From Microvirga arvi (GTDB lineage Bacteria; Pseudomonadota; Alphaproteobacteria; Rhizobiales; Beijerinckiaceae): a stretch of DNA of 64,000 bases. The notes under the pieces are model-generated. The model saw nothing but the letters and a program-made list of their open reading frames with translations. It ran no database searches and was not told the origin of the DNA. The DNA lies in the NCBI RefSeq assembly GCF_016892765.1, contig NZ_JAFEMD010000020.1:50867-114866 (forward strand). The letters run 5' to 3'. Each line of letters opens with the position of its first letter. Position 1 is the first letter of the stretch. The translations under genes and the position numbers were made by a program. This document shows, in pieces, positions 24,178 to 32,652 of this stretch.

Positions 24178-25571
24178 CCGGCTTAAGCCCGCTCATGAAA
24201 CATTTCGCCGGCCGGCCCATCGCGGTCCGCCTGGCGGTCTCCTCGGTCTTCTGGAGCTTCGTGATCCTGCTGATCGCGGGCCTGATCCTCTCGACCCTCT
24301 ATCGGGACAACACGGAGCGGGCCTTCGACCAGCGGCTTCTCGTCTATGCCAACACGCTGGCCTCCAACCTCGTCGGTCCCGGCGATCCCAACCGGGACCT
24401 GGGCCCCATCGGCGATCCCCGCTTCGAGCTGCCCCTGTCCGGCTGGTACTGGCAGGTGGCGCGGCCCAATGCGGCGCCGGCCGAGATCCGCTCCTCGAAA
24501 TCCCTGTTCGGCGGACAATTGCCGAGCCTTGCCGCAGGCGACGACCGGTTCGGCCAGATCCGCCGCGGCTACGGCCGGGCGCCCGACGACCGCAATCTGC
24601 GCGTCATCGAGCGCGATATCGATCTCGGCGAGGATGGGCGTTACATCATCCGCGTCGCCGGCCCCGGCGACGAGATCGACGCGGCCGTGCGCGACTTCAT
24701 CTTCGCGCTCACCGTCACCTTCGCCCTTCTCGGGCTGGCCCTGGGCTTCACCACGCTGCTGCAGATCCGCTTCGGCCTCCGGCCTCTGGCCAATCTCCGC
24801 AATGCGCTCGGCGCCATCAGGCAGGGCGAAGCGGAGCGCATCGTGGGCGAGTACCCGCGCGACATCTCTCCGCTCGCCAGCGAGCTGAACCTGCTCCTCG
24901 ACACCAACCGGGAGATTCTGGAGCGCGCCCGCACCCAGGTGGGCAATCTCGCCCATGCCCTCAAGACGCCGCTCAGCATCATCATGAACGAGGCGGAGAA
25001 CGCGCCCGAGGACGTCGCCGACAAGGTCCGCGAGCAGGCGGCCCTCATGCGCGACCAGGTCAATTATTATCTCGACCGGGCCCGTGCCGCGGCGCTCGCC
25101 GGCACGCTCGGAACGCTGACCGAGGCCGAGCCGGTGATTGCCGGCCTCGCGCGCACCTTCGCAAAGATCTACCGGGACAAGGATCTCGAAGTCGAACTCG
25201 CCATCCCGCTGGATCTGCGCTTCCGCGGCGAGAAGCAGGATCTGGAGGAGATGGCCGGCAACCTCATCGACAACGCGGCCAAGTGGGCCGCGCGCAAGGT
25301 GGTGGTGGCTGTCGAGATTGTCCGCGACGACGACCGGCCGCGCTTCCGCCTGCTCATCGACGACGACGGACCGGGGCTGCCCGAAACCGCGCGGGCCGAG
25401 ATGCTCAAGCGCGGCCGCCGGCTCGACGAAACTAAGCCTGGTTCCGGCCTCGGCCTCTCCATCGTCAGCGATCTCGCCGCGCTGTACCGCGGCTCGCTGA
25501 AGCTCGATGCGTCGCCCATGGGAGGCCTGCGCGCCATCCTCGAACTCCCGGGGGATAGGAGCTCCTCTTAA
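24174..25571 (+). CDS. feuQ: Membrane sensor histidine kinase (FeuQ-like)
   Basis: The 465-residue product has two transmembrane segments (about residues 22-43 and 173-196) flanking a periplasmic sensor region. A HAMP-like linker and a dimerisation box with His261 in NLAHALKTPLS follow, then an ATPase domain with NLIDNAAKWA, DDDGPGLP and GSGLGLSIV. The GTG start overlaps the response regulator stop by four bases. The ordered pair and the preceding PepSY protein suggest envelope stress or osmotic sensing. Confidence 0.87.
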   Translation: MTGLSPLMKHFAGRPIAVRLAVSSVFWSFVILLIAGLILSTLYRDNTERAFDQRLLVYANTLASNLVGPGDPNRDLGPIGDPRFELPLSGWYWQVARPNAAPAEIRSSKSLFGGQLPSLAAGDDRFGQIRRGYGRAPDDRNLRVIERDIDLGEDGRYIIRVAGPGDEIDAAVRDFIFALTVTFALLGLALGFTTLLQIRFGLRPLANLRNALGAIRQGEAERIVGEYPRDISPLASELNLLLDTNREILERARTQVGNLAHALKTPLSIIMNEAENAPEDVADKVREQAALMRDQVNYYLDRARAAALAGTLGTLTEAEPVIAGLARTFAKIYRDKDLEVELAIPLDLRFRGEKQDLEEMAGNLIDNAAKWAARKVVVAVEIVRDDDRPRFRLLIDDDGPGLPETARAEMLKRGRRLDETKPGSGLGLSIVSDLAALYRGSLKLDASPMGGLRAILELPGDRSSS

Positions 25572-25636
25572 GGGGATTTACGCGTGACACCGTGCCACCG
25601 TCGTGCTTGAGGAGGACACGGAGTAAATAGGACTTT

Positions 25637-26749
25637 ATGGTGATCTGGATCATTCTCCTGGCAATGACGGCGGCAGCCGTGATGGCGGTGCTGTGGCCGC
25701 TGTCGCGCCAGCGCAATGTCGGACGCCAGATGGATCCCGACACATTGTTCTACCGTGAGCAGATCGCCGAGATCGAGCGGGATCTCGGGCGTGGCGTGCT
25801 TCTCGCGAGCGAGGCGGAGGCTGCCAAGGCCGAGGCCGGCCGCAGGCTTCTGCGGGCCATGGGCCTGCCCGGCGGGGAGGCTTTCGCTGCCGTCGGGGAG
25901 CCGGCCCTGCGCCGCCGCCGCGCCGCCTCGACCCTGGTCCTGTCTATCATCCCGCTCCTGGCGCTCGCGACCTACGAAATTTATGGTTCGCCCCAGCTGC
26001 TGAGCCAGCCGCCGGGCGCGCGCATGCAGCCGCCGCAGCAGCAGGCGGGCAATCTCGATCTGCTTGGCGCCGTAGCCGAGATCGAGGCGCATCTTGCCAA
26101 GAACCCGCAGGACGGGCGCGGCTGGGAGGTGATCGCTCCGGTCTATCTGCGCATGGGGCGCATCGACGACGCGGTGAAGGCCTATGAGGCGGCGGTTCGT
26201 TATCAGTCGCCCGATGCGGTCAGATTGTCCAATTACGGCGAGGCTTTGGTGCTCGCCAAGGACGGGCTGATATCGGCGGAGGCGCAAGGAGCTTTCGAGC
26301 AGGCGATCAAGCTCGACCCGTCGGCGCCCAAGGCAAAATTCTATCTCGCACGCGCCGCAGTGCAGGACGGGCAGGGCGAGAAGGCCAGGACGATCCTTCA
26401 GAGCTTGCTTGCATCCTCGCCGGCCGATGCGCCGTGGGTGGATGCCGTCAGGCAGGAACTCGCGGCGCTCGGCGCCCCGCAGCCCGAGGCCGCTCCGGCC
26501 GGCGCGCCGCAGGTCGGGCCGGAGGCCATCGCCGGCATGGTGGCCGGCCTTGCGAGTCGGCTGGAAACCCAAGGCGGTTCTGCGGAGGAATGGACGCGGC
26601 TGATGCGCTCCTATGCCGTGCTGGGGCAGCGCGACAAGGCTGCCGATGCGGCCAGGCGCGCCCGGGAGGCTCTGGCGCAGGACACCGAGGCCTTGAAGAC
26701 CATCGACACGATGGCGCAGGAACTGAAACTGACCGACGCTCAGCCATGA
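25637..26749 (+). CDS. ccmI: Cytochrome c maturation protein CcmI (CycH)
   Basis: CcmI chaperones apocytochrome c to the haem ligation complex. The 370-residue product has an N-terminal transmembrane segment ([20 protein letters not shown]), the family motif [16 protein letters not shown], a second membrane segment around residue 100 and a periplasmic TPR-like domain ([21 protein letters not shown]). It is followed by ccmE with an ATGA overlap, as in the cycHJKL operon of rhizobia. Confidence 0.93.
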   Translation: MVIWIILLAMTAAAVMAVLWPLSRQRNVGRQMDPDTLFYREQIAEIERDLGRGVLLASEAEAAKAEAGRRLLRAMGLPGGEAFAAVGEPALRRRRAASTLVLSIIPLLALATYEIYGSPQLLSQPPGARMQPPQQQAGNLDLLGAVAEIEAHLAKNPQDGRGWEVIAPVYLRMGRIDDAVKAYEAAVRYQSPDAVRLSNYGEALVLAKDGLISAEAQGAFEQAIKLDPSAPKAKFYLARAAVQDGQGEKARTILQSLLASSPADAPWVDAVRQELAALGAPQPEAAPAGAPQVGPEAIAGMVAGLASRLETQGGSAEEWTRLMRSYAVLGQRDKAADAARRAREALAQDTEALKTIDTMAQELKLTDAQP

Positions 26750-27204
26750 CGAGAAAACAACGCCGCTTGACCCTCATCGCAGCAGCAGGATGCGTTCTCG
26801 CGATCGCGCTCGGGCTCGTGCTCTATGCCATGAACGACACGATCGTGTTCTTCAACTCGCCGGCCGACATCCAGGCGAAGAGCGTGCAGCCCGGCACGCG
26901 CATCCGCCTCGGCGGTCTCGTGAAGGAAGGCTCCGTTCAGCGTGGCGCCGACCAGCAGATCACCTTCGAGGTCATGGATGCGCAGGCTGCGATCCGGGTG
27001 AACTACAAGGGCCTGCTACCCGACCTGTTCCGCGAAGGGCAGGGGGTCATCGCCGAAGGCGTTCTCGAGAGTCCGACGGCATTCCGTGCCGACTCCGTTC
27101 TCGCAAAGCATGACGAGAATTACATGCCCCGCGAGGTGGCCGACGCGCTTAAAAAACAGGGCCACTGGCAGGGCGAGGCCAATGCCGCGCCCAAGACGCA
27201 GTAA
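26746..27204 (+). CDS. ccmE: Haem chaperone CcmE (CycJ)
   Basis: CcmE carries haem covalently to the ligase CcmF. The 152-residue product has a single N-terminal membrane anchor ([20 protein letters not shown]) and an OB-fold domain. The haem-binding His122 lies in [10 protein letters not shown], the defining motif. The start overlaps the ccmI stop by ATGA. The following ccmF Shine-Dalgarno sequence overlaps this gene's TAA. Confidence 0.95.
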   Translation: MTRKQRRLTLIAAAGCVLAIALGLVLYAMNDTIVFFNSPADIQAKSVQPGTRIRLGGLVKEGSVQRGADQQITFEVMDAQAAIRVNYKGLLPDLFREGQGVIAEGVLESPTAFRADSVLAKHDENYMPREVADALKKQGHWQGEANAAPKTQ

Positions 27205-27216
27205 AGGAGGACCCTC

Positions 27217-29199
27217 GTGGTAGTCGAGGCCGGACATTTCGCACTCGCGCTGGCGCTGGGTCTGTCGCTGATCCAGTTCGTTGTGCCGCTCTGGGGGGCG
27301 CGCGCCAACGATCCGGTGCTGATGACGGTGGCGCCGGCGGGTGCGCTCGCGGTGTTCGCCTGCATCGCCTTCGCGTTCCTCGCCCTGACCTTCGCCTACC
27401 TGAACTCCGACTTCTCGGTGCTCAACGTCTACCAGAACTCGCACTCGGCAAAGCCGCTGATCTACAAGATCTCCGGCGTATGGGGGAACCATGAAGGCTC
27501 CATGCTGCTCTGGGTGTTGATCCTGGCCCTGTTCGGTGCGGTCGTGGCCGCCTCCCGCAACAGCATCCCCATGCGGCTGCAGGCGAACACGCTCGCGGTC
27601 CAGGCCGCCGTCACCATCGCTTTCCTGCTCTTCATCCTCACGACGTCCAATCCCTTCACCCGCGTGATTCCGGCACCGGTCGAGGGGCAGGACCTCAACC
27701 CGCTGCTGCAGGATCTCGGCCTCGCAATCCATCCGCCGCTTCTCTACATCGGCTATGTGGGCTTCTCGATCTCCTTCGCCTTCGCCTGCGCTGCCCTGAT
27801 CGACGGGCGCATCGATGCGGTCTGGGCGCGGATCGTGCGCCCGTGGACGCTCGGCGCCTGGGCGTTCCTGACGCTCGGCATCGCCATGGGCTCCTACTGG
27901 GCCTATTACGAGCTCGGCTGGGGCGGCTGGTGGTTCTGGGATCCGGTGGAGAACGCCTCGCTCATGCCGTGGCTTGCCGGCACGGCACTCGTGCATTCCA
28001 CCGTGGTGATGGAAAAGCGCGATGCGCTGAAGGTGTGGACCATCCTTCTCGCCATCCTCACCTTCTCCCTGTCGCTGCTCGGCACCTTCCTGGTGCGCTC
28101 CGGCGTGCTCACCTCCGTCCATTCCTTCGCGGTGGACCCGGAGCGCGGCACCTTCATTCTCGGCATCCTGATCCTGTTCATCGGCGGCTCGCTCGCGCTC
28201 TTCGCCTGGCGCGCGCCGATGCTCAAGCAGGGCGGCCTGTTCGCGCCCGTCTCCCGCGAGGGCGCGCTCGTGGTCAACAACCTGTTCCTCGCCACCGCCT
28301 GCGCCACCGTGTTCATCGGCACGCTCTATCCGCTGGCGCTGGAGGTGCTGGCGGGCGAGAAGATCTCCGTCGGCGCGCCGTTCTTCAACTTCACCTTCCT
28401 GCCGCTGATCGTGCCGCTGCTGCTGCTGATCCCGCTCGGCCAGACGCTCGCCTGGAAGCGCGGCAACTTCCTCGGCACGGCGCAGCGTCTCTTTGCCGTG
28501 TTCGGCATCTCGCTCCTAGCGACCATGGTCCTGTTCGCCTTCACCTATGGCGGCCCGGTGGCCGCGCCCCTCGGCATCGGGCTCGGCGTCTATCTGGTGC
28601 TCGGCTCGCTCAACGAGATCGTGACGCGCTCGTGGTCGATGGGCACTCCATTGCCGGTTGCCTGGCGCAAGGCCAGGGGCCTGCCGCGTTCCGCCTGGGG
28701 CACGTCCATCGCCCATGCGGGTGTGGGACTGACGGTGATCGGCATCGCCGCCACCGCCTGGGGCGTCGAGGCCCTCGGCACGTTGAAGATCGGCGAGCGC
28801 CTGAAGGGGGGCGACTACGAGGTCCGGCTCGAGCGGATCATCCCGCGCGTCGAGGCTAACTACCGTGAGGATGCGGCTGTCCTGACGGTATTCAGCTCCG
28901 GTCGGGAGATCGGAACGCTCGAGACCATGAAGCGGCTCTACGTGACCCGCGGCATGCCGACCACGGAGGCGGGGATCCTCACGACCGGCCTCGGGCAGGT
29001 CTATGCCAGCCTCGGCGAGGTGCAGGCGGATGGGTCGGTGGGCATCAGGCTCTACCACAAGCCGCTCGTGCTGCTGATCTGGATCGGCGCCCTCGTGATG
29101 GCGGCGGGCGGTGCCTTGTCGTTGACCGACCGGCGCCTGCGCATCGGTGCGCCGGCCCGCGCGAAGGTCGCGCCACCCTCTGCCGTTCCTGCGGAGTAG
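27217..29199 (+). CDS. ccmF: Haem ligase membrane subunit CcmF (CycK)
   Basis: CcmF attaches haem to apocytochrome c in the periplasm. The 660-residue product has many membrane spans and the haem-handling WWD domain GGWWFWDPVENAS, plus WGNHEGSMLLW. It starts at GTG 27217 with a strong AAAGGAGG at 27203-27210. Order ccmI-ccmE-ccmF-ccmH is canonical. Confidence 0.96.
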   Translation: MVVEAGHFALALALGLSLIQFVVPLWGARANDPVLMTVAPAGALAVFACIAFAFLALTFAYLNSDFSVLNVYQNSHSAKPLIYKISGVWGNHEGSMLLWVLILALFGAVVAASRNSIPMRLQANTLAVQAAVTIAFLLFILTTSNPFTRVIPAPVEGQDLNPLLQDLGLAIHPPLLYIGYVGFSISFAFACAALIDGRIDAVWARIVRPWTLGAWAFLTLGIAMGSYWAYYELGWGGWWFWDPVENASLMPWLAGTALVHSTVVMEKRDALKVWTILLAILTFSLSLLGTFLVRSGVLTSVHSFAVDPERGTFILGILILFIGGSLALFAWRAPMLKQGGLFAPVSREGALVVNNLFLATACATVFIGTLYPLALEVLAGEKISVGAPFFNFTFLPLIVPLLLLIPLGQTLAWKRGNFLGTAQRLFAVFGISLLATMVLFAFTYGGPVAAPLGIGLGVYLVLGSLNEIVTRSWSMGTPLPVAWRKARGLPRSAWGTSIAHAGVGLTVIGIAATAWGVEALGTLKIGERLKGGDYEVRLERIIPRVEANYREDAAVLTVFSSGREIGTLETMKRLYVTRGMPTTEAGILTTGLGQVYASLGEVQADGSVGIRLYHKPLVLLIWIGALVMAAGGALSLTDRRLRIGAPARAKVAPPSAVPAE

Positions 29200-29202
29200 G
29201 CC

Positions 29203-29664
29203 ATGCGTCCGGTCCTTGCCCTCGTCGTGGCTCTCATGCTCGCCGGTCCGGCCTTCGCCGTGCAGCCCGACGAGGTGCTGAAGGATCCGTCGCTCGAGAA
29301 GCGCGCCCGCGAAATCTCTGCGGGCCTGCGCTGCCTCGTCTGCCAGAACCAGTCCATCGACGATTCCGACGCGCAGCTCGCCAAGGATCTGCGCCTGCTG
29401 GTGCGCGAGCGCCTCGTGGCCGGCGACACCAACGACGAGGTGGAGAACTTCCTGGTTCAACGCTATGGCGAGTTCGTGCTGCTCAAGCCCGCCTTCGGAG
29501 CCCACACGGTGCTGCTGTGGCTGACGCCCGCCCTCGTGCTCATCCTCGGCGGCATCGGCGCCTATACCGCCATGCGGCGTCGCCCGAAGCCTGCGACTGC
29601 ATCCCTCGACGAAGAGGAGCGGAAGGCCCTGGAAAACCTGCTCAGGCGCGATCAGGGAGCGTGA
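29203..29664 (+). CDS. ccmH: CcmH apocytochrome thiol-redox protein (CycL)
   Basis: CcmH reduces the disulfide of apocytochrome c before haem attachment. The 153-residue product has a signal peptide (MRPVLALVVALMLAGPAFA), the active-site motif LRCLVCQNQ with Cys44 and Cys47, and a C-terminal membrane anchor (HTVLLWLTPALVLILGGIGAY). It begins three bases after the ccmF stop, in the same operon. Confidence 0.95.
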   Translation: MRPVLALVVALMLAGPAFAVQPDEVLKDPSLEKRAREISAGLRCLVCQNQSIDDSDAQLAKDLRLLVRERLVAGDTNDEVENFLVQRYGEFVLLKPAFGAHTVLLWLTPALVLILGGIGAYTAMRRRPKPATASLDEEERKALENLLRRDQGA

Positions 29665-29859
29665 GCACCGGGCGGCCTCTGAGCCCGCTCGGCTTGCATG
29701 GGCAAACCACCCCGTTCAAGCGTCTCTAGGAGGATGAAAATCCGCTGCGCTGAGGCTGTATTCCTGTGATGGAAACGCCTCTGCTTTTTTTCGGTGATCA
29801 CGTCAATTTGTCGCTGTGTCGAACCGCCAAGCTGGTGATATCGGGCCATCAATCTCCTG

Positions 29860-30306
29860 ATGTTTCCTGCGAAAGGTGCGGTCGTGAAAGTAGCGGCCTT
29901 CGGATTGGGTTTGATCCTTCTTGTTCTGCCTTTCGCTGCACAATCGGACGAGAACCTCGTCGACAAGCGCGAGGCCTGCCGTCAGCAGGCGCGATTGCAG
30001 ATCGCCCCGAAGGGGAAGGTCGGCGTCGATGGCTTCCGGCGCATCGTGGAGCGGCGGGCCGGTCATGTGAGAGACTGCATGAGCCGCCCCTTTGTCGCTC
30101 GCGTCGTCCAGCCGCTTCCGCCAAGGAGGGCTCCGGACGCAGCAGGCGGCCAGCAGGAGCCAGCAACCGGCTCGGTCGGAAAAAAGGCTCCTTTGATCGT
30201 GAAGGGCACGGGAGGACGGAAGCTGCAAACCCGTTCGGTCAGAAGCCTCAAGGGCAGGAAATCCGGGCCCGCTAAACGTGGGCGCCCGTCCCGCCGGCAC
30301 AGCTGA
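29860..30306 (+). CDS. Exported basic protein of unknown function
   Basis: The 148-residue product has a hydrophobic signal-like segment (VAAFGLGLILLVLPFAAQ), two cysteines (EACRQQ and RDCMSR) and a highly basic tail rich in Lys, Arg, Gly and Pro. The GTG at 29884 could be the true start, giving a shorter signal. It sits between ccmH and degP in a gap where many rhizobia have nothing else. Family not recognised. Confidence 0.6.
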   Translation: MFPAKGAVVKVAAFGLGLILLVLPFAAQSDENLVDKREACRQQARLQIAPKGKVGVDGFRRIVERRAGHVRDCMSRPFVARVVQPLPPRRAPDAAGGQQEPATGSVGKKAPLIVKGTGGRKLQTRSVRSLKGRKSGPAKRGRPSRRHS

Positions 30307-30434
30307 GATCCCGCCCCGTCGCCCTTTCTCAAACCTTACCAACATTTCATCTTGGGGTGAGGGTACCGTAAGGCGGCGCACCCCATCTTGCTCTCATGAC
30401 GAACCCACAGGGGTTTATCCAGGAGAGACAAGAC

Positions 30435-31649
30435 ATGTTGGACAAGGTTTCCACCCCCGCCCGCAAGCGCACCGCGACATGGCTCGGCGCAGCGGCCGTG
30501 GCTGCGTTGATCGCAGGCGGCGCCGTCGAGAGCGGCCTGGTTGCTCCCAATCCCGCCCATGCCGAACTGCGCTCCATGGCGCAGCCGCTCCAGGCGGCCC
30601 CGTCCTTTGCCGACGTCATCGACCAGGTGAAGCCCGCCGTCGTGGCCGTGAAGGTCAAGGTGCAGAACGTGGCCGACCGGAACGACGGCGATGACGACGG
30701 TCAGCAGTTCTCGATGCCCGATCTGCCCCCGGGCCACCCGATGGAGCGCTTCTTCCGCCAGTTCCGCGACCAGAACCCCGGTCGCGGCGATCGCGGCCCG
30801 CGCCAGGAGCGTCCGCGTCAGTTCGGCCAGTCCATGGGTTCCGGATTCTTCGTCTCGGCTGACGGCTACATCGTGACCAACAACCATGTGGTCGACAAGG
30901 GCTCCGAGGTCGAGATCACCATGGACGACGGCCGGACTCTCGACGCCAAGGTGGTCGGCACCGACCCGAAGACCGATCTCGCCCTGCTGAAGGTCGAAGG
31001 CAACGACTTCCCCTATGTTCGTTTGGCCTCCCAGAAGGCCCGCATCGGCGACTGGGTGATGGCGATCGGCAACCCGTTCGGTCTCGGCGGCACGGTCACG
31101 GCCGGCATCGTCTCGGCCCAGCACCGCGATATCGGCAGCGGCCCCTATGACGACTACATCCAGATCGACGCCTCGGTGAACAAGGGCAACTCGGGTGGCC
31201 CGACCTTCAACCTCTCCGGTGAGGTCGTGGGCGTGAACACGGCGATCTTCTCGCCCTCGGGCGGCAATGTGGGTATTGCGTTTGCCATCCCTGCGAGCAC
31301 CGTCGAGACCGTCGTGGCTTCGCTGAAGGACAAGGGCTCCGTGACCCGCGGCTTCATCGGCGTGCAGATGCAGCCGGTGACCAAGGAGATCGCCGAGGCG
31401 ATCGGCCTGAAGGAGCCCAAGGGCGCCCTCGTGGCCGAGGCCATCAAGGACGGTCCCGCCGCCAAGGCCGGCGTCAAGACGGGCGACACGATCGTCGCGG
31501 TCGACGGGCAGCCGATCAAGGAGGCCAAGGATCTGTCGCGGAAGATCGCGAATGTGGCCCCTGGCAAGTCCGTGTCGCTCACGCTCTACCGCGAAGGCAA
31601 GGAGCGTAACGTGACCCTCGAGGTCGGGAGCCAGCCGAAGGGCGTCTGA
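30435..31649 (+). CDS. degP: DegP/HtrA-type periplasmic serine protease with one PDZ domain
   Basis: This envelope quality-control protease has an export signal and the catalytic triad His151 (NNHVVD), Asp181 (KTDLALLK) and Ser253 (GNSGGP). One PDZ domain follows (FIGVQMQPVTKEIAEAIGL to LTLYREGKERNVTLEV) and the protein ends at residue 404. DegP homologues at this locus in rhizobia usually have two PDZ domains and about 500 residues, so the second is missing. A family B repeat starts five bases after the stop. ATG 30435 is chosen with AGGAG at 30421-30425. Confidence 0.9.
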   Translation: MLDKVSTPARKRTATWLGAAAVAALIAGGAVESGLVAPNPAHAELRSMAQPLQAAPSFADVIDQVKPAVVAVKVKVQNVADRNDGDDDGQQFSMPDLPPGHPMERFFRQFRDQNPGRGDRGPRQERPRQFGQSMGSGFFVSADGYIVTNNHVVDKGSEVEITMDDGRTLDAKVVGTDPKTDLALLKVEGNDFPYVRLASQKARIGDWVMAIGNPFGLGGTVTAGIVSAQHRDIGSGPYDDYIQIDASVNKGNSGGPTFNLSGEVVGVNTAIFSPSGGNVGIAFAIPASTVETVVASLKDKGSVTRGFIGVQMQPVTKEIAEAIGLKEPKGALVAEAIKDGPAAKAGVKTGDTIVAVDGQPIKEAKDLSRKIANVAPGKSVSLTLYREGKERNVTLEVGSQPKGV

Positions 31650-31653
31650 TCCC

Positions 31654-31806
31654 AGAGCATTGATCCCAAAAGTGGCCTCCACTTTTGGGATCAATCCGAT
31701 GCTCAACTTTTTAAAGAGCGCATCGTTCTGGCGGAACCGGAGGTCCGCGGCAGCGAAAACCGGATCCACTTTTCACTCACGTGGCCCTTCGGGTCAGCAC
31801 GATGCG
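31654..31806. repeat. Family B palindromic repeat B2, next to the degP stop
   Basis: Begins AGAGCATTGATCCCAAAAGT, carries the CCAAAAGTGG...CCACTTTTGG hairpin and ends near GCACGATGCG. It lies four bases past the degP TGA (31647-31649). Confidence 0.85.
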
Positions 31807-31824
31807 TCGGGATAAAGGTACAGG

Positions 31825-31863
31825 CACCAGGTTTTCTGAGTTGATTGCCCCCGACACCTGGTG
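31825..31863 (+). promoter_or_regulatory. Inverted repeat in the leader of the second response regulator
   Basis: CACCAGGT at 31825-31832 is exactly complementary to ACCTGGTG at 31856-31863. It lies directly upstream of the terminator hairpin at 31870 and could form an additional leader stem. Confidence 0.4.
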
Positions 31864-31869
31864 TCTTCT

Positions 31870-31923
31870 GCCCGCGGCGGACCGGTCTTTCCCCTCCAGG
31901 ACCGGTTCGCCGACGGGCTTTTT
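31870..31923 (+). terminator. Intrinsic terminator in the leader of the response regulator gene
   Basis: GCCCGCGGCGGACCGGTC at 31870-31887 pairs with GACCGGTTCGCCGACGGGC at about 31900-31918 (one bulge, one mismatch) and is followed by TTTTT at 31919-31923. The next ATG is only 20 bases further, so the hairpin either ends degP transcripts or acts as an attenuator. Confidence 0.75.
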
Positions 31924-31943
31924 CTTGTGTGACGTGCAGGCTG

Positions 31944-32642
31944 ATGCGGATTCTCATCATCGAGGACGACAAAGAGGCGGCTTCCTACCTCGTCAAGGCG
32001 TTCCGCGAGGCAGGCCACGTGGCGGACCATGCCGCCGACGGCCTCGACGGCTATGCCATGGCGGAGGCGGGGGATTACGACGTGCTCGTGGTCGACCGCA
32101 TGCTGCCCAAGCTCGATGGCCTCTCCCTGATCCGTTCGCTTCGCGAGCAGAAGGTCGAGACCCCGGTTCTCATTCTCTCGGCCCTGGGCCAGGTGGACGA
32201 CCGGGTGAAGGGCCTGCGTGCCGGCGGCGACGATTACCTCCCTAAGCCCTACGCCTTCTCCGAGCTGCTCGCGCGGGTCGAGGTTCTCTCGCGCCGCCGC
32301 GCCTCGGCTCCCAGTACCGAGCCCACGATCTACCGCATCGCCGATCTCGAGCTCGACCGGCTGTCCCACCGCGTCACGCGCTCCGGCCAGGAGATCGTGC
32401 TGCAGCCGCGCGAGTTCCGCCTGCTCGAATACCTGATGAAGAACACCAACCAGGTGGTCACCCGCACAATGCTTCTGGAGCACGTGTGGGACTATCACTT
32501 CGATCCGCAGACCAACGTGATCGACGTTCACGTCTCGCGCCTGCGCGCCAAGATCGACAAGGGCTTCGACAAGCCGCTCATCCACACCATCCGCGGCGCG
32601 GGCTACATGGTGCGCGTCGGCACTGAGGGGGACGCGGAATGA
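31944..32642 (+). CDS. OmpR-type response regulator downstream of degP
   Basis: The 232-residue product has a receiver with IIEDDK, phosphoacceptor Asp51 (VLVVDRMLPK) and Lys in LPKPYAFSE, then a winged-helix effector (LQPREFRLLEYLMKN, HTIRGAGYMVRVG). It is encoded directly after degP, as in the rhizobial degP1 locus, where I recall an adjacent acid/envelope-stress two-component pair (ActJK); that link is from memory and not certain. The ATG lies 20 bases after an intrinsic terminator. Confidence 0.88.
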   Translation: MRILIIEDDKEAASYLVKAFREAGHVADHAADGLDGYAMAEAGDYDVLVVDRMLPKLDGLSLIRSLREQKVETPVLILSALGQVDDRVKGLRAGGDDYLPKPYAFSELLARVEVLSRRRASAPSTEPTIYRIADLELDRLSHRVTRSGQEIVLQPREFRLLEYLMKNTNQVVTRTMLLEHVWDYHFDPQTNVIDVHVSRLRAKIDKGFDKPLIHTIRGAGYMVRVGTEGDAE

Positions 32643-32652
32643 GCGTGCAGCC

